The notes beneath the pieces are model-generated. The model had not been told where the DNA came from. It was given only the letters and a program-made list of their open reading frames with translations, and ran no database searches. The position numbers and the translations under genes are program-made. Below are positions 8,333-18,026 of a DNA stretch of 64,000 nucleotides, in pieces (within the stretch, counting starts at the first letter, position 1; every line of letters begins with the position of its first letter). Source of the DNA: Streptomyces sp. 135 (GTDB lineage Bacteria; Actinomycetota; Actinomycetes; Streptomycetales; Streptomycetaceae). Where the stretch lies: NCBI RefSeq assembly GCF_020026305.1, contig NZ_CP075691.1, forward strand, positions 7,130,001-7,194,000, in the 5' to 3' direction.

Positions 8333-9112
8333 ATGCGCATTGCGACCTGGAACGTGAACTCGATCACCGCTCGGCTCCCGAGGCTCCTGGCCTGGCTGGA
8401 GAGCACCGGCACGGACGTGCTGTGCGTCCAGGAGACCAAGACGACGGCCGAGGGCTTCCCGGCCGCCGAGCTCCGCGAGCTGGGCTACGAGTCGGCGGTC
8501 CACGCGACCGGCAGGTGGAACGGCGTCGCGTTGATCTCCAGGGTCGGCCTCGAAGACGTCGTCAGGGGCCTGCCGGGCGATCCGGGCTACGACGGCGTGG
8601 AGGAGCCCCGCGCGATCTCCGCGACCTGCGGCCCGGTCCGCCTCTGGTCGGTGTACGTGCCGAACGGCCGCGAGGTCGACCACGCCCACTACGCCTACAA
8701 GCTTCAGTGGTTCGAGGCCCTGAAGGCCGCCGTCGCCGGGGACGCGAAGGGCTCGCGCCCGTTCGCCGTCCTCGGCGACTACAACGTCGCGCCGACCGAC
8801 GACGACGTCTGGGACCCCTCCCTCTTCGTCGGCGCGACGCACGTCACCCCCGCCGAGCGCGCCGCCCTCACCGACCTGCGCGGCACCGGCCTGTCGGACA
8901 TCGTGCCGCGCCCCCTGAAGTACGACCACCCGTACACCTACTGGGACTACCGCCAGCTCTGCTTCCCCAAGAACAAGGGCATGCGCATCGACCTGGTGTA
9001 CGGCAACGAACCCTTCGCCAAGGCCGTCACCGACTCGTACGTGGACCGCGAGGAGCGCAAGGGCAAGGGCGCATCCGACCACGCCCCGGTCGTGGTGGAC
9101 CTGGAGCTCTGA
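8333..9112 (+). CDS. xth: Exodeoxyribonuclease III
   Basis: A 259-residue member of the exonuclease III/AP endonuclease family, which nicks DNA at abasic sites and degrades 3' ends during base excision repair. Conserved motifs are in order: RIATWNVNSI at the N-terminus, LCVQETKT with the metal-binding glutamate, GDYNVAPTDDDVWD, and the C-terminal SDHAPVVVDL. The length is standard. It follows the metallo-hydrolase by 30 bases, but a TAGGTT box in the gap suggests its own leaderless promoter. Confidence 0.93.
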   Translation: MRIATWNVNSITARLPRLLAWLESTGTDVLCVQETKTTAEGFPAAELRELGYESAVHATGRWNGVALISRVGLEDVVRGLPGDPGYDGVEEPRAISATCGPVRLWSVYVPNGREVDHAHYAYKLQWFEALKAAVAGDAKGSRPFAVLGDYNVAPTDDDVWDPSLFVGATHVTPAERAALTDLRGTGLSDIVPRPLKYDHPYTYWDYRQLCFPKNKGMRIDLVYGNEPFAKAVTDSYVDREERKGKGASDHAPVVVDLEL

Positions 9113-9127
9113 GGCCCCTGGCCCGGT

Positions 9128-10900
9128 TCAGGGCACCAGCTTCCGCAGGTCCACGGAGTCCGCGAGCGCCGCGAGGCCCGCGTCGCCCGGATGCAGATGG
9201 TCCCCGCTGTCGTAGGCGGGCAGCATCCGCGCCGGGCGCGCGGGATCGCGCAGGACCGCGTCGAAGTCGAGCACCGCGTCGAAGTCGCCGCCCTCGCGGA
9301 GGTAGGCGTTGACGGCCTCCCGGCGGGCGTTCGCCGCCGCCGTGCAGAGCGACTCGCCCTCGCAGGGCGCGATGGTCGCCGCCACCACGCGCAGGCCGCG
9401 GGCCCGCGCCCGCTCCGAGATCTCCCGCAGGCCCGCGACCACCTGGTCCGCGGAGGTTCCCCAGCGCACGTCGTTGATCCCCTCGAAGACCACCACCGTG
9501 CGGGCCGAGGTCTGGGCGAGGACGTCGCGGTCCAGGCGGTGCAGGGCACTCACGCCGCCGGTGTCGGTGGAGACACCGTCGCCGGGATAGCGGTCGGTGA
9601 CCACCCGGTTCGCCGAGATGCCGTGGTTGAGGACGCCGTAGCGCGGCACGTCGGACTGGCTCAGCAGGCGCCTGGCCAGGACGTTCGGCCAGCGGCGGTT
9701 GGTGTCCGGCGTCGACTTCACCCCGTCGGTGATCGAGTCGCCGAGCAGCACCACGGACCCGGGCCCGCCGCCCACGTCGACCCCGGTGAGCAGCGGCCAC
9801 GTCGTGATCGTCGAGGTGTACGCCGCCGGGGAGGCGTCCGCCGCGTGGTCGCCGGGGCCGCTGACGTACGACCGCTGGATGGCCTGGCTGTGCACGGGCA
9901 CCGCCGCCACGGGCCCCGGCAGGTGGAAGCTCACCAGCAGATTGGCGTCGGCGGGCACGTCGAAGTCGAGGGGGTCGCTGAAGGCCTGGGCCCCGGCCGG
10001 GATCTCGGTGCCGGCCCGGCCCCGGAAAGAGAGCCGCCGCGGTTCGCCCGCTGCCTCCGCCCCGGCCGCCTGCACCGCCACAGTGGCGCCGCCGATCCGC
10101 ACCGGAGCCGCCGCGAAGGTGTTGTCGAGCCGGATGCGCACCCGGGGCCCGCCGGTGCTGGTGTGCACGACGAGGCGCAGGGTGCGGTCGCTCCAGGGCC
10201 CGACCGCCGTGTACCCGGCGGTCGACGCCGACCAGCTGCCGGTCCAGCCCTTGGTCTGCGCCCGCACCGACAAGGCGAAGACGTGCAGGTCCGGGGCGCC
10301 CGGGTCGCGCGGCAGCTCCACCGACGCCACCTCGCGCCCCCGGACCAGCGGCACGGTCACCACGTACAGGCGTGCCTTCTCGGCGCGCTGACCGTCGGGG
10401 GTGTTGATGTGCGGCAGGGCGACCGACTTCGTGGCGAGCGGACCCGAACGCCAGTCCGGTGCGGTGAGCCGGTAGCCGCCGCGTGAGCCGTCCCGGTAGC
10501 GCACCGTCCCCGTGCCGCTCGCCTCGCCGCCCGTGCCCGCCACCAGGAACGCGAGGGCGTCCCCACGGCCGCGCACCCGCACCGACTGGCCGTTCGCCCG
10601 CACGTTGTCCCGCTCGCCCGGCTCCGTGCGCGGCCAGGTCAGCCGCGCCCCGTCAACCCCGAGGGAGCGTCCGGGAGTCCAGCCCGCGGCCCGCAGGTCC
10701 CGCGCCGAGAGGGAGCCGCCCGCCCCGTCGAAGTCCGCGGCGCCGGGCCGGGCGTCGTCGCTGACCGCCCGGTTGTCGAAGAGCCGCTCCAGGGGGAGCG
10801 GCGGCCGGGGCCCGGGCGTGGCCGCCTCGGCGGAGACCGCGGGGGCGAGGCCCGTACAGAGGCAGAGCGCCACGGCCGCCCCCCGGATACGTCGGCGCAC
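9128..10900 (-). CDS. Secreted SGNH/GDSL hydrolase
   Basis: A 590-residue protein with a signal peptide (charged MRRRIRGAAV, hydrophobic core ALCLCTGLAPA, cleavage near VSAEA). After roughly 350 residues of beta-rich sequence comes an SGNH esterase domain: block I VVLLGDSITDG, block III VFEGINDVRWG, and block V SGDHLHPGDAG with the Asp-x-x-His pair. It should act outside the cell as an esterase or lipase on an unknown, perhaps carbohydrate-linked, ester. The GTG start at 10900 has GGAGGGG a few bases upstream. The gene ends 16 bases from the converging exonuclease gene. Confidence 0.85.
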   Translation of the reverse strand: MRRRIRGAAVALCLCTGLAPAVSAEAATPGPRPPLPLERLFDNRAVSDDARPGAADFDGAGGSLSARDLRAAGWTPGRSLGVDGARLTWPRTEPGERDNVRANGQSVRVRGRGDALAFLVAGTGGEASGTGTVRYRDGSRGGYRLTAPDWRSGPLATKSVALPHINTPDGQRAEKARLYVVTVPLVRGREVASVELPRDPGAPDLHVFALSVRAQTKGWTGSWSASTAGYTAVGPWSDRTLRLVVHTSTGGPRVRIRLDNTFAAAPVRIGGATVAVQAAGAEAAGEPRRLSFRGRAGTEIPAGAQAFSDPLDFDVPADANLLVSFHLPGPVAAVPVHSQAIQRSYVSGPGDHAADASPAAYTSTITTWPLLTGVDVGGGPGSVVLLGDSITDGVKSTPDTNRRWPNVLARRLLSQSDVPRYGVLNHGISANRVVTDRYPGDGVSTDTGGVSALHRLDRDVLAQTSARTVVVFEGINDVRWGTSADQVVAGLREISERARARGLRVVAATIAPCEGESLCTAAANARREAVNAYLREGGDFDAVLDFDAVLRDPARPARMLPAYDSGDHLHPGDAGLAALADSVDLRKLVP

Positions 10901-11163
10901 GACAGTCCCCTCCCGCGTGATGACAGATGCGCCATGAAGCTAAGGAGGCGTCAGAGGCGCGTCAATGAGTCGCGCGTGAATACGGCGCGAACTCACCTGG
11001 TCGGTCAGGCGCTCCGGACGGAGTCACCTGGCCCGGGTCCAGGGGTCGTCCTGATGGCCGCAGCGACCGGTCCCGTCCCGTGGATGCAAGGTACATTCGG
11101 GGCATACGGACACGCGCGTTCCGGCGCGCTCTCCGGCGGGTGCCATCGATGGAGAGGCCGACC
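10901..11163. other. Divergent intergenic region, nothing recognised
   Basis: This gap separates the divergent SGNH hydrolase and DUF6278 genes and should hold both promoters. No clear promoter pair, operator or RNA structure could be singled out. Confidence 0.35.
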
Positions 11164-11610
11164 ATGAACATTCCGTTCCTCGACAAGTGGCGCAGACGGC
11201 ACTCCGCGGCGGACGCCGCCGGCGAGGGGCTGGCGGCGGCCTTCCGGGAGGACCCGCGGGGCGTGGCCGAGCTGCTGTCCGAGTGCGAGCTGCTGCGGTC
11301 CCAGGCGGCCGCGGCGGGACTCGAACTGGACGACTCCCCGGCGTCGTTGACCGCCCTCGACCAGCTCCTGCCGCGCTGGCGCGACGACCCCGAGCTGCTG
11401 CCGTGGCTCGGCAACGACGCGGGGCTGTACCTGGGCACGATCGTGGTGCGGACCGTGCCGGGCGCGGCCTGGCACGTGTGGCCCGGCGGCAGCCCCGTCG
11501 TGCGGCTCCGCTCCGGCCGTGACATCCCGGTCGTCCAGGCGGGGCTCGACTGGGCGGTGCACGGAGCCCCCGAGCTGTCGCAGATCTACGCCGAGGCCGC
11601 CGAAACGTAA
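11164..11610 (+). CDS. DUF6278-like hypothetical protein
   Basis: A small soluble protein of 148 residues with a helical N-terminal half (basic start NIPFLDKWRRRH) and a beta-rich C-terminal half containing GTIVVRTVPGAAWHVWPGG and LDWAVHGAPELSQIYAEAAE. It resembles a short Streptomyces family of unknown function that I associate with DUF6278. The ATG at 11164 is preceded by GGAGAGG; a longer frame exists upstream, but this start gives a normal N-terminus. No enzymatic motif is visible. Confidence 0.6.
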   Translation: MNIPFLDKWRRRHSAADAAGEGLAAAFREDPRGVAELLSECELLRSQAAAAGLELDDSPASLTALDQLLPRWRDDPELLPWLGNDAGLYLGTIVVRTVPGAAWHVWPGGSPVVRLRSGRDIPVVQAGLDWAVHGAPELSQIYAEAAET

Positions 11611-11747
11611 CCGGCGGGACCGTCGAAACGTATCTGGGATTGCCTCAAATACGGTTAATGCCCCCGCGAGCGTGTCGTCCGGTAAGTCCCGTTTTCACGT
11701 GGATAGTTTGCGCGGACGTACACAGCTGAGAGTGGGCAGGTCTTGCC

Positions 11748-12491
<744 letters not shown>

Positions 12492-12501
12492 CGGGGGCGA
12501 C

Positions 12502-13428
12502 GTGCTCGTGAAGAGACCCACCATGCGTACCACCCGGCTCCTGGCGGCCCTCGTCCTGTCCGCGCTCGTCGCCACCGCCTGCGGCAAGGACGGCAGCCCG
12601 CCGACCAAGGGCCCCGCGGCGGAGAAACTCCCCAAGTACCGGGTGGCGACCGGCTTCCAGCTGCCCGAGTCGGGGACCTGGCGCAAGGCCAAGGGCCGCG
12701 GCCGCTTCATCGTGGGGGCCAAGGAGGACCAGCCCTACCTCGGCGAGAAGGACCCGGCGACCGGCACCTACTCGGGCTTCGACATCGAGATCGCCAAGAT
12801 GGTCTCGGCATCGCTCGGCCTCGACCCGAAGGAGATCGAGTTCAAGACCATCGCGTCGGCCAACCGCGAGACCGCCCTCCAGAACGGGCAGATCGACTAC
12901 TACGTCGGCACCTACACCATCAACGACAACCGCAAGAAGCTCGTCGGCTTCGGCGGGCCGTACTACATGGCGGGCCAGGGCCTGCTCGTACGGCACGACG
13001 AGGAGGACATCAAGGGCCCGGGGGACCTGGACGGCAAACGCGTCTGCTCGGCCGCCGGGTCCACCCCCTTCCAGCGCATCCAGCAGGACTACCCGAAGGC
13101 CACCCTCGTCGCGTACGACACGTACTCCGTGTGCGTCGACAACCTGCTGACCTATCAGGTCGACGCCGTCACCACCGACGACGCGATCCTGATCGGCTAC
13201 GCGGCCAAGGTGCCCGACGAACTCAAGGTCGTCGGCAAGCCGTTCTCCGAGGAGCCGTACGGGATCGGGGTGCCGAGGCGGGACAACGCGCTGCGGTTCG
13301 CCGTCGACGACGCCCTCGCCGCCCGCCAGCGAAACGGCGACTGGAAGAAGGCCTACGACGCCACCCTCGGGCTCTCCGGGGTCCCGGCGCCGGAGCCACC
13401 CGCCATCGACCGCTACCCGGCGAACTGA
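12502..13428 (+). CDS. gluB: Glutamate-type ABC transporter substrate-binding lipoprotein
   Basis: A 308-residue extracytoplasmic binding protein. The N-terminus has a lipoprotein signal (MRTTRLLAALVLSALVATAC) whose cysteine would be lipidated. The mature part is a family 3 solute-binding fold with GFDIEIAKMVSASLGLD, GQIDYYVGTYTINDNRK and CSAAGSTPFQRIQ. It should capture glutamate or a related amino acid at the outer membrane face and pass it to the GluC/GluD permeases. The GTG at 12502 is given as start, 10 bases after gluA; the ATG at 12523 would give a more typical signal peptide and is an equal alternative. Confidence 0.9.
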   Translation: MLVKRPTMRTTRLLAALVLSALVATACGKDGSPPTKGPAAEKLPKYRVATGFQLPESGTWRKAKGRGRFIVGAKEDQPYLGEKDPATGTYSGFDIEIAKMVSASLGLDPKEIEFKTIASANRETALQNGQIDYYVGTYTINDNRKKLVGFGGPYYMAGQGLLVRHDEEDIKGPGDLDGKRVCSAAGSTPFQRIQQDYPKATLVAYDTYSVCVDNLLTYQVDAVTTDDAILIGYAAKVPDELKVVGKPFSEEPYGIGVPRRDNALRFAVDDALAARQRNGDWKKAYDATLGLSGVPAPEPPAIDRYPAN

Positions 13429-13437
13429 GGAGGCGTC

Positions 13438-14082
13438 GTGGACGTACTGACAGACAACTTCTCCACGTTCGGCGACGGCTTCCTCGGCACCGTCGAACTC
13501 ACCGTCTACGCCTCGCTCCTGGCGCTCGTGCTCGGCTTCCTCATGGCCTCGTTCCGGGTCGCGCCCGTCGGCTCCTTCCGGGCCTTCGGCACGGTGTGGG
13601 TGACGGTCCTGCGCAACACCCCGCTCACCCTGCTCTTCTTCGCCGTGCTGCTGGGCCTGCCGCGCTTCGGGCTCGTGCTGCCCTTCAAGGTGTTCGCGGT
13701 CCTCGCGCTCGGCTGCTACACCTCCGCCTTCATCTGCGAAGCGCTCAGATCGGGCATCAACACCGTGCCCAAGGGGCAGGGTGAGGCGGCGCGCAGCCTC
13801 GGCATGTCCTTCGGGCAGACCCTGTCGAAGGTGGTCCTGCCGCAGGCCTTCCGCTCCGTCATCGCCCCGGTCGGCTCCAACCTCATCGCGCTCGCCAAGA
13901 ACTCCGCGATCGCCGGCGCGTTCAGCGTCACCGAGCTGCTCGGCACGTACAAGACCCTCAACGAGTTGGGCTACAGCATCATCTGGACCTTCGTCTGGAT
14001 CGCCATCGGCTACCTGATCATCACCCTCGCCATCAGCGCGATCTTCAACATCCTCGAGAAGCGCTGGGGAGTCGCCCGATGA
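13438..14082 (+). CDS. gluC: Glutamate-type ABC transporter permease
   Basis: A 214-residue inner-membrane permease of the HisM/GluC type with about five membrane segments. The EAA loop that contacts the ATPase is seen as GQGEAARSLGMSFGQTLSKV. The length and the VTVLRNTPLTLLFF segment are typical of amino acid uptake systems. It begins 9 bases after the binding-protein gene and overlaps the next permease by four bases (ATGA), indicating translational coupling within the operon. Confidence 0.92.
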   Translation: MDVLTDNFSTFGDGFLGTVELTVYASLLALVLGFLMASFRVAPVGSFRAFGTVWVTVLRNTPLTLLFFAVLLGLPRFGLVLPFKVFAVLALGCYTSAFICEALRSGINTVPKGQGEAARSLGMSFGQTLSKVVLPQAFRSVIAPVGSNLIALAKNSAIAGAFSVTELLGTYKTLNELGYSIIWTFVWIAIGYLIITLAISAIFNILEKRWGVAR

Positions 14083-14945
14083 AAGCCCTCGCCCACGACT
14101 CCACCGCGCTGTACGACATCCCGGGGCCGAACACCGTGCGGCGGCACAGGATCTACGGGGTGTTCTCCACCCTGGCCGTGCTCGCGCTCGTCGCCTGGAT
14201 CCTGTACCTGCTCTTCGACACCGACCAGTTCACCTCCACCAAGTGGACGCCCTTCGAGTACAAGGGCATCCAGGAACTGCTCCTGCGGGGCCTCGGCAAC
14301 ACGCTCAAGGCCTTCGCGATCGCCGCGGTGCTCGCGCTCGCGCTCGGCGGACTGCTCGCCATGGGGCGGCTCTCGGACCACCGGCCGGTGCGCTGGGTGG
14401 CCACGCTCCTCGTGGAGTTCTTCCGCGCGATGCCCGTCCTGGTGATGATCTTCTTCGTCTTCGTGGCGCTGAAGGTGCAGCCGCTGCCCGCGCTCGTCAC
14501 CGGACTCACGCTCTACAACGGCTCGGTGCTCGCCGAGGTCTTCCGCTCCGGCGTCAACTCCATGGAACGCGGACAGAAGGAGGCCGCCTACGCGCTCGGC
14601 ATGCGCAAGACCCAGGTCATGAGCCACGTCCTCGTGCCCCAGGCCCTGCGCGCCATGCTGCCCGCCATCATCAGCCAGCTGGTGGTGGCCCTGAAGGACA
14701 CCTCGCTGGGTTTTCTGATCACCTACGAGGAGTTCCTCCATGCCGGGAAACTGATCGCTTCGAACCTCGACTACGATTTGCCCTTCATCCCCGTGGTCAT
14801 GGTGATCTCACCGATCTACATCGGGATGTGCATGCTGCTGTCGTGGTTCGCCCAGTGGGTGTCCAAGCGTCAGCGGCGCAATCCCAAGACGGAGGCCGCG
14901 GAAGTCGCGCCGGCCGAACCAGGGACGCTGCTGCCGGGCCGGTAG
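14079..14945 (+). CDS. gluD: Glutamate-type ABC transporter permease
   Basis: A 288-residue partner permease, longer than GluC because of an N-terminal extension of about 45 residues and a charged C-terminal tail. Family features include VEFFRAMPVLVMIFFVF and the EAA loop RGQKEAAYALGMRKTQVM. With GluC it forms the membrane channel of the importer. It overlaps gluC by four bases and is the last gene of the operon; a hairpin with 12-bp arms spans its stop codon. Confidence 0.92.
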   Translation: MKALAHDSTALYDIPGPNTVRRHRIYGVFSTLAVLALVAWILYLLFDTDQFTSTKWTPFEYKGIQELLLRGLGNTLKAFAIAAVLALALGGLLAMGRLSDHRPVRWVATLLVEFFRAMPVLVMIFFVFVALKVQPLPALVTGLTLYNGSVLAEVFRSGVNSMERGQKEAAYALGMRKTQVMSHVLVPQALRAMLPAIISQLVVALKDTSLGFLITYEEFLHAGKLIASNLDYDLPFIPVVMVISPIYIGMCMLLSWFAQWVSKRQRRNPKTEAAEVAPAEPGTLLPGR

Positions 14946-14974
14946 CGGCGGAAGCAGGCCCACCCGGCAGCAGC
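14927..14974. terminator. Hairpin between converging gluD and CocE-type gene
   Basis: Perfect 12-bp arms GCTGCTGCCGGG (14927-14938) and the complement (14963-14974) surround the gluD stop and lie just before the end of the converging hydrolase gene. There is no T tract, as is common in this kind of genome. Probably a bidirectional terminator. Confidence 0.5.
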
Positions 14975-14980
14975 CGGAGA

Positions 14981-16585
14981 TCACTGCTCGCGCAGGGGGA
15001 CGGACACGTAACTCGGGTCCGCCGCCGGTGAGGAGAAGGTCAGCTGCGCGCCGGACGGGTTGTGCTCGATGTACAGCGGGTCGACCGTGTCGACGACCAG
15101 GGCGAGTCGGTGGCCTGCCGGTACGTCGTAGGCCGTGGAGAACAGCTCCAGGTCCACGCCGAACGGCTTGCCGGGCGTCTTGCCGTGGAAGGTGTACGGC
15201 GCATTGCTGACCAGCTTGCCGAGGCCGAGCGGGCCCACGTCGTAGAGGTACGCGACGAGGGTGCCGCTCTCCTTGGTGCTGGTGAGCGTGGTGTGCAGCT
15301 TCGCCGTCCCGCGCACCCGCTGGTCCGACGCGTACCGCTCCGACTGCCAGACGCCCGTGTAGCGGCGCGGCAGCAGCGGCACGGAGGCCGTCGGCGGGAT
15401 CTTCAGGAACTGGTCCAGGGCGTTGGAGAGGATCGCGATGCCGCCGTTGGCGCCCGAGTCGACGTTCGTGCGGATCGTGGTGGTCCCCGCCATGGCGATC
15501 TTCTTGCGGGTGGGGCCAACCGACTTCCAGTCCGGGTAGCCCTCGTAGCCGCCCGTCGACCGGGACTTGAGCTGGACCGGCTGCTCCTTGTCGATGCCGT
15601 TGGCCTCGCCCTTGAGGTGGTGGTCGAACCAGCGCCGGGTGGAGGTCCAGGTGTCGTTGGGCAGGCCGAGCAGGCCCGTCGCCTCCGCCGTCGCGTGGTC
15701 GCCCGGGCGGAACTCCAGGCGCTTGGGGCCGGTCAGCCGCTCGTAGAACTCGGCGTACTGGTTGGGCGGGAAGAGCGTGTCGCCCCAGGCGTTGCCGAGC
15801 ATGATGGCCGCGCCGTTCTCGTTGATCCGGTCGAGATGGGTCACGGGGGACCGCTTGGCGCCCCAGGCGATCATCTCGTCCTCCTTGTCCAGATTGGAGG
15901 CGAGGAAGTCCTTGAGCGTCTGCTGGAGTTCGGCGCTCGGGCGACCGGTGAGCGCCCCCGCGCCGCCGAGCAGGGCGGCGGCCTGGACGTGCTGGGTGCG
16001 CCCGCTGTAGATCGAGTCGATCAGGTCGGCCCAGCCGCTCAGCGCGGCCACGGCCTTGATCCGCTTGTCGTGCCCGGCGGCGAGCAGACTGATGCCCGCG
16101 CCGTACGAGACGCCCGCCATGCCGACCTTCGTCGGGTCGGCCGGGGTGTTCGCCAGCGTCCAGTCGATGACCTTGGAGGCGTCGGCGATGTCCTCGGGGC
16201 CCGCGGTCTCTATCTCGCCGCCGGACTGCCAGAAGCCGCGGGAGTTGTAACTCACCACGACATAGCCGTCGTTCGCGAGCTTCTGCGCCTGTGCCACGTA
16301 CTCGATCTGGGGCATGGCCCAGCTGGTGGGCAGCACGATCGAGGGGTATCTCGCGCCGGGCTCCGCGTCCTTCGGTGCGAAGACGTTGGCCTTGAGGACC
16401 GTGCCGCCCTCGCCGGGGATGTCGACGAAGCGTACGCCGGTGGCGCTCGCGGCCGACGGCCCGGCGGCGGGCGCCGCCTGTGCCGCCGGGGCGAGCCCGA
16501 AGGCGGCCCCGGCGACGAGGGCCGCCGAGACACTCCCCACGGTGGTCGTACGCCAGGCATGGTGAGCACGGTGCGGCAGTCCCAC
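14981..16585 (-). CDS. Secreted CocE/NonD-family (S15-like) alpha/beta hydrolase
   Basis: A 534-residue exported enzyme. A long signal peptide ends near FGLAPAAQAAPA. The hydrolase domain has nucleophile motif GVSYGAG, a candidate acid in LGNAWGDTLFPPN and histidine in EFRPGDHATAEA. A C-terminal jelly-roll-like domain (residues about 340-534) contains LVVDTVDPLYIEHNPSGAQL. Relatives are X-Pro dipeptidyl peptidases, cocaine esterase and acyl hydrolases, so peptide or ester substrates outside the cell are possible. The GTG start at 16585 has GAGGAG upstream. The promoter region contains four GGTAA motifs. Confidence 0.85.
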   Translation of the reverse strand: MGLPHRAHHAWRTTTVGSVSAALVAGAAFGLAPAAQAAPAAGPSAASATGVRFVDIPGEGGTVLKANVFAPKDAEPGARYPSIVLPTSWAMPQIEYVAQAQKLANDGYVVVSYNSRGFWQSGGEIETAGPEDIADASKVIDWTLANTPADPTKVGMAGVSYGAGISLLAAGHDKRIKAVAALSGWADLIDSIYSGRTQHVQAAALLGGAGALTGRPSAELQQTLKDFLASNLDKEDEMIAWGAKRSPVTHLDRINENGAAIMLGNAWGDTLFPPNQYAEFYERLTGPKRLEFRPGDHATAEATGLLGLPNDTWTSTRRWFDHHLKGEANGIDKEQPVQLKSRSTGGYEGYPDWKSVGPTRKKIAMAGTTTIRTNVDSGANGGIAILSNALDQFLKIPPTASVPLLPRRYTGVWQSERYASDQRVRGTAKLHTTLTSTKESGTLVAYLYDVGPLGLGKLVSNAPYTFHGKTPGKPFGVDLELFSTAYDVPAGHRLALVVDTVDPLYIEHNPSGAQLTFSSPAADPSYVSVPLREQ

Positions 16586-16623
16586 GGGTCACTCCTCACT
16601 CGGACGGTGCAAAGTGACCCGAC

Positions 16624-16678
16624 GGTAACCGCAGGGCTTTACCAGGGGTAACCCATCGGTAAGTTACGCCCCGGTAAC
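16624..16678. promoter_or_regulatory. Cluster of GGTAAC-type repeats upstream of the CocE-type gene
   Basis: GGTAAC or GGTAAG occurs at 16624, 16647, 16658 and 16673, with GTTAC and TTTACC in the opposite sense between them. The cluster occupies the short gap upstream of the secreted hydrolase start, where a regulator could bind. Which protein binds is unknown. Confidence 0.35.
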
Positions 16679-16698
16679 GATTGTTGACGGACGTACCG

Positions 16699-17892
16699 TC
16701 AGCTCAGCGCGCTCTTGGTCTGCCAGTCCGACCAGGAGAGGTTCCACTCGCCGTAGCCGTTGCCCGGGTCCGGCGTACCCTTCGAGCCGCTGCCGGTGAC
16801 CTCGAAGGGGTCGCCTATCTGCGCCTCGCGGTAGAGCCAGCCCGCGTCGCCGGTGCTCATGCCGACGCAGCCGGAGCTGTGGTTGGTGTTGCCGAAGTAC
16901 GAGACGTTCCACGGTGCCGCGTGCGCGTACATGCCCGACCAGGTCAGCCGCATCGAGTAGTCGACCATCTTGTTGTAGCTGTCGCTGCCGCTGAGGCCGA
17001 CCGTCTCGGAGCGCATGTTGATCGTGCCCTCCTTCGACATCAGGACGGACGTACCGCCCCAGGAGGCCTTCTCGCCGCCGGGCGTGCCCGCGGACATCGG
17101 GAGCGACTTGACCGTCTTGCCGTCCCTCGCCAGCGTCGCCGTCTTGCTGTCCAGGTTCACCTTCACGACCTGGCTCTTGCCGACCGTGAAGCCGGTGGCG
17201 TAGTCGCGGACGAACCAGTCGCCGCCACCGGAGTCGATGCCGTTGAGCCGCGCGTCCAGCTTCACCTTCGTGCCGGACTTCCAGTACTCCTCGGGGCGCC
17301 AGTCGACGCGGTCCTTGCCGTCGTAGTTCTTGATCCAGCCCCAGGAACCGGTGGTGCCGTCGGAGGTCGTCACCTTCAGCTGCTTCTCGACCTCGGCCTT
17401 GTTCCGCACCGGGTGGTCGAAGGTGATCGACAGGGGCTGGGCGATGCCGACGGTGGTGCCCTTGCCCGGGGCGAGCGTCACCTTGTTGACCTGCTTGGGT
17501 GCGGCCGTCTTGAAGGACGCCTTCGCGCTGCCGCCCTGCTCGCTGACCGCCTCGACCTGGTACGCGGTACCGGGCGCCGCCACGCGCTGCGACTTCCAGG
17601 TGGTGCCGTTCGCCGAGACCTTGCCGGGCAGCTCCGCGCCCTTGGCGTCGGCGACCGTCACCTGCTTCAGCTTGCCGCCGGCCAGCTTCACCGTGACCGG
17701 CCCGCCCGCCTTGGCCTGCTGCCCCGTGAGGTTCACCGAGATCTCCGGCTTCTCGGCGGCGGCCTTGCCGTCGGACGAGTCACCGCCGCCCGAGCAGGCG
17801 CTCAGGGCGGCGGCAAGGACCGCGACTCCCGCGGTCGCCGCGTGGCGGGTGCGAAGGGGGCGTCGGCGGCTCGAAGAGCTCTGCGGGGACAA
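16699..17892 (-). CDS. L,D-transpeptidase lipoprotein with Ig-like domains
   Basis: About 397 residues. A lipoprotein signal ends in VAVLAAALSACSGG. Two Ig-like domains follow (around ITFDHPVRNKAEVEKQLKVT), then a YkuD catalytic domain with the cysteine motif TNHSSGCVGMS and the histidine-containing segment SGMYAHAAPW. Such enzymes make 3-3 peptidoglycan cross-links at the outer face of the membrane. The TTG at 17892 is preferred because CGGAGG lies nine bases upstream; a GTG at 17940 would add 16 residues without a good ribosome site. The protein is typical of actinobacterial Ldt enzymes in domain order and length. Confidence 0.9.
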   Translation of the reverse strand: MSPQSSSSRRRPLRTRHAATAGVAVLAAALSACSGGGDSSDGKAAAEKPEISVNLTGQQAKAGGPVTVKLAGGKLKQVTVADAKGAELPGKVSANGTTWKSQRVAAPGTAYQVEAVSEQGGSAKASFKTAAPKQVNKVTLAPGKGTTVGIAQPLSITFDHPVRNKAEVEKQLKVTTSDGTTGSWGWIKNYDGKDRVDWRPEEYWKSGTKVKLDARLNGIDSGGGDWFVRDYATGFTVGKSQVVKVNLDSKTATLARDGKTVKSLPMSAGTPGGEKASWGGTSVLMSKEGTINMRSETVGLSGSDSYNKMVDYSMRLTWSGMYAHAAPWNVSYFGNTNHSSGCVGMSTGDAGWLYREAQIGDPFEVTGSGSKGTPDPGNGYGEWNLSWSDWQTKSALS

Positions 17893-18026
17893 GGAAACGT
17901 ACCTCCGTGCGAATGTGGACTGCCCGGAGAGAGGGGACACGAGGCCGACAGGTAGCCTGATGTCCGGAAAATGACCGCTAGGTCACAGAAGGCCCCCGGC
18001 GAGGTGGGCCCACGGTGAGGGCGCGG

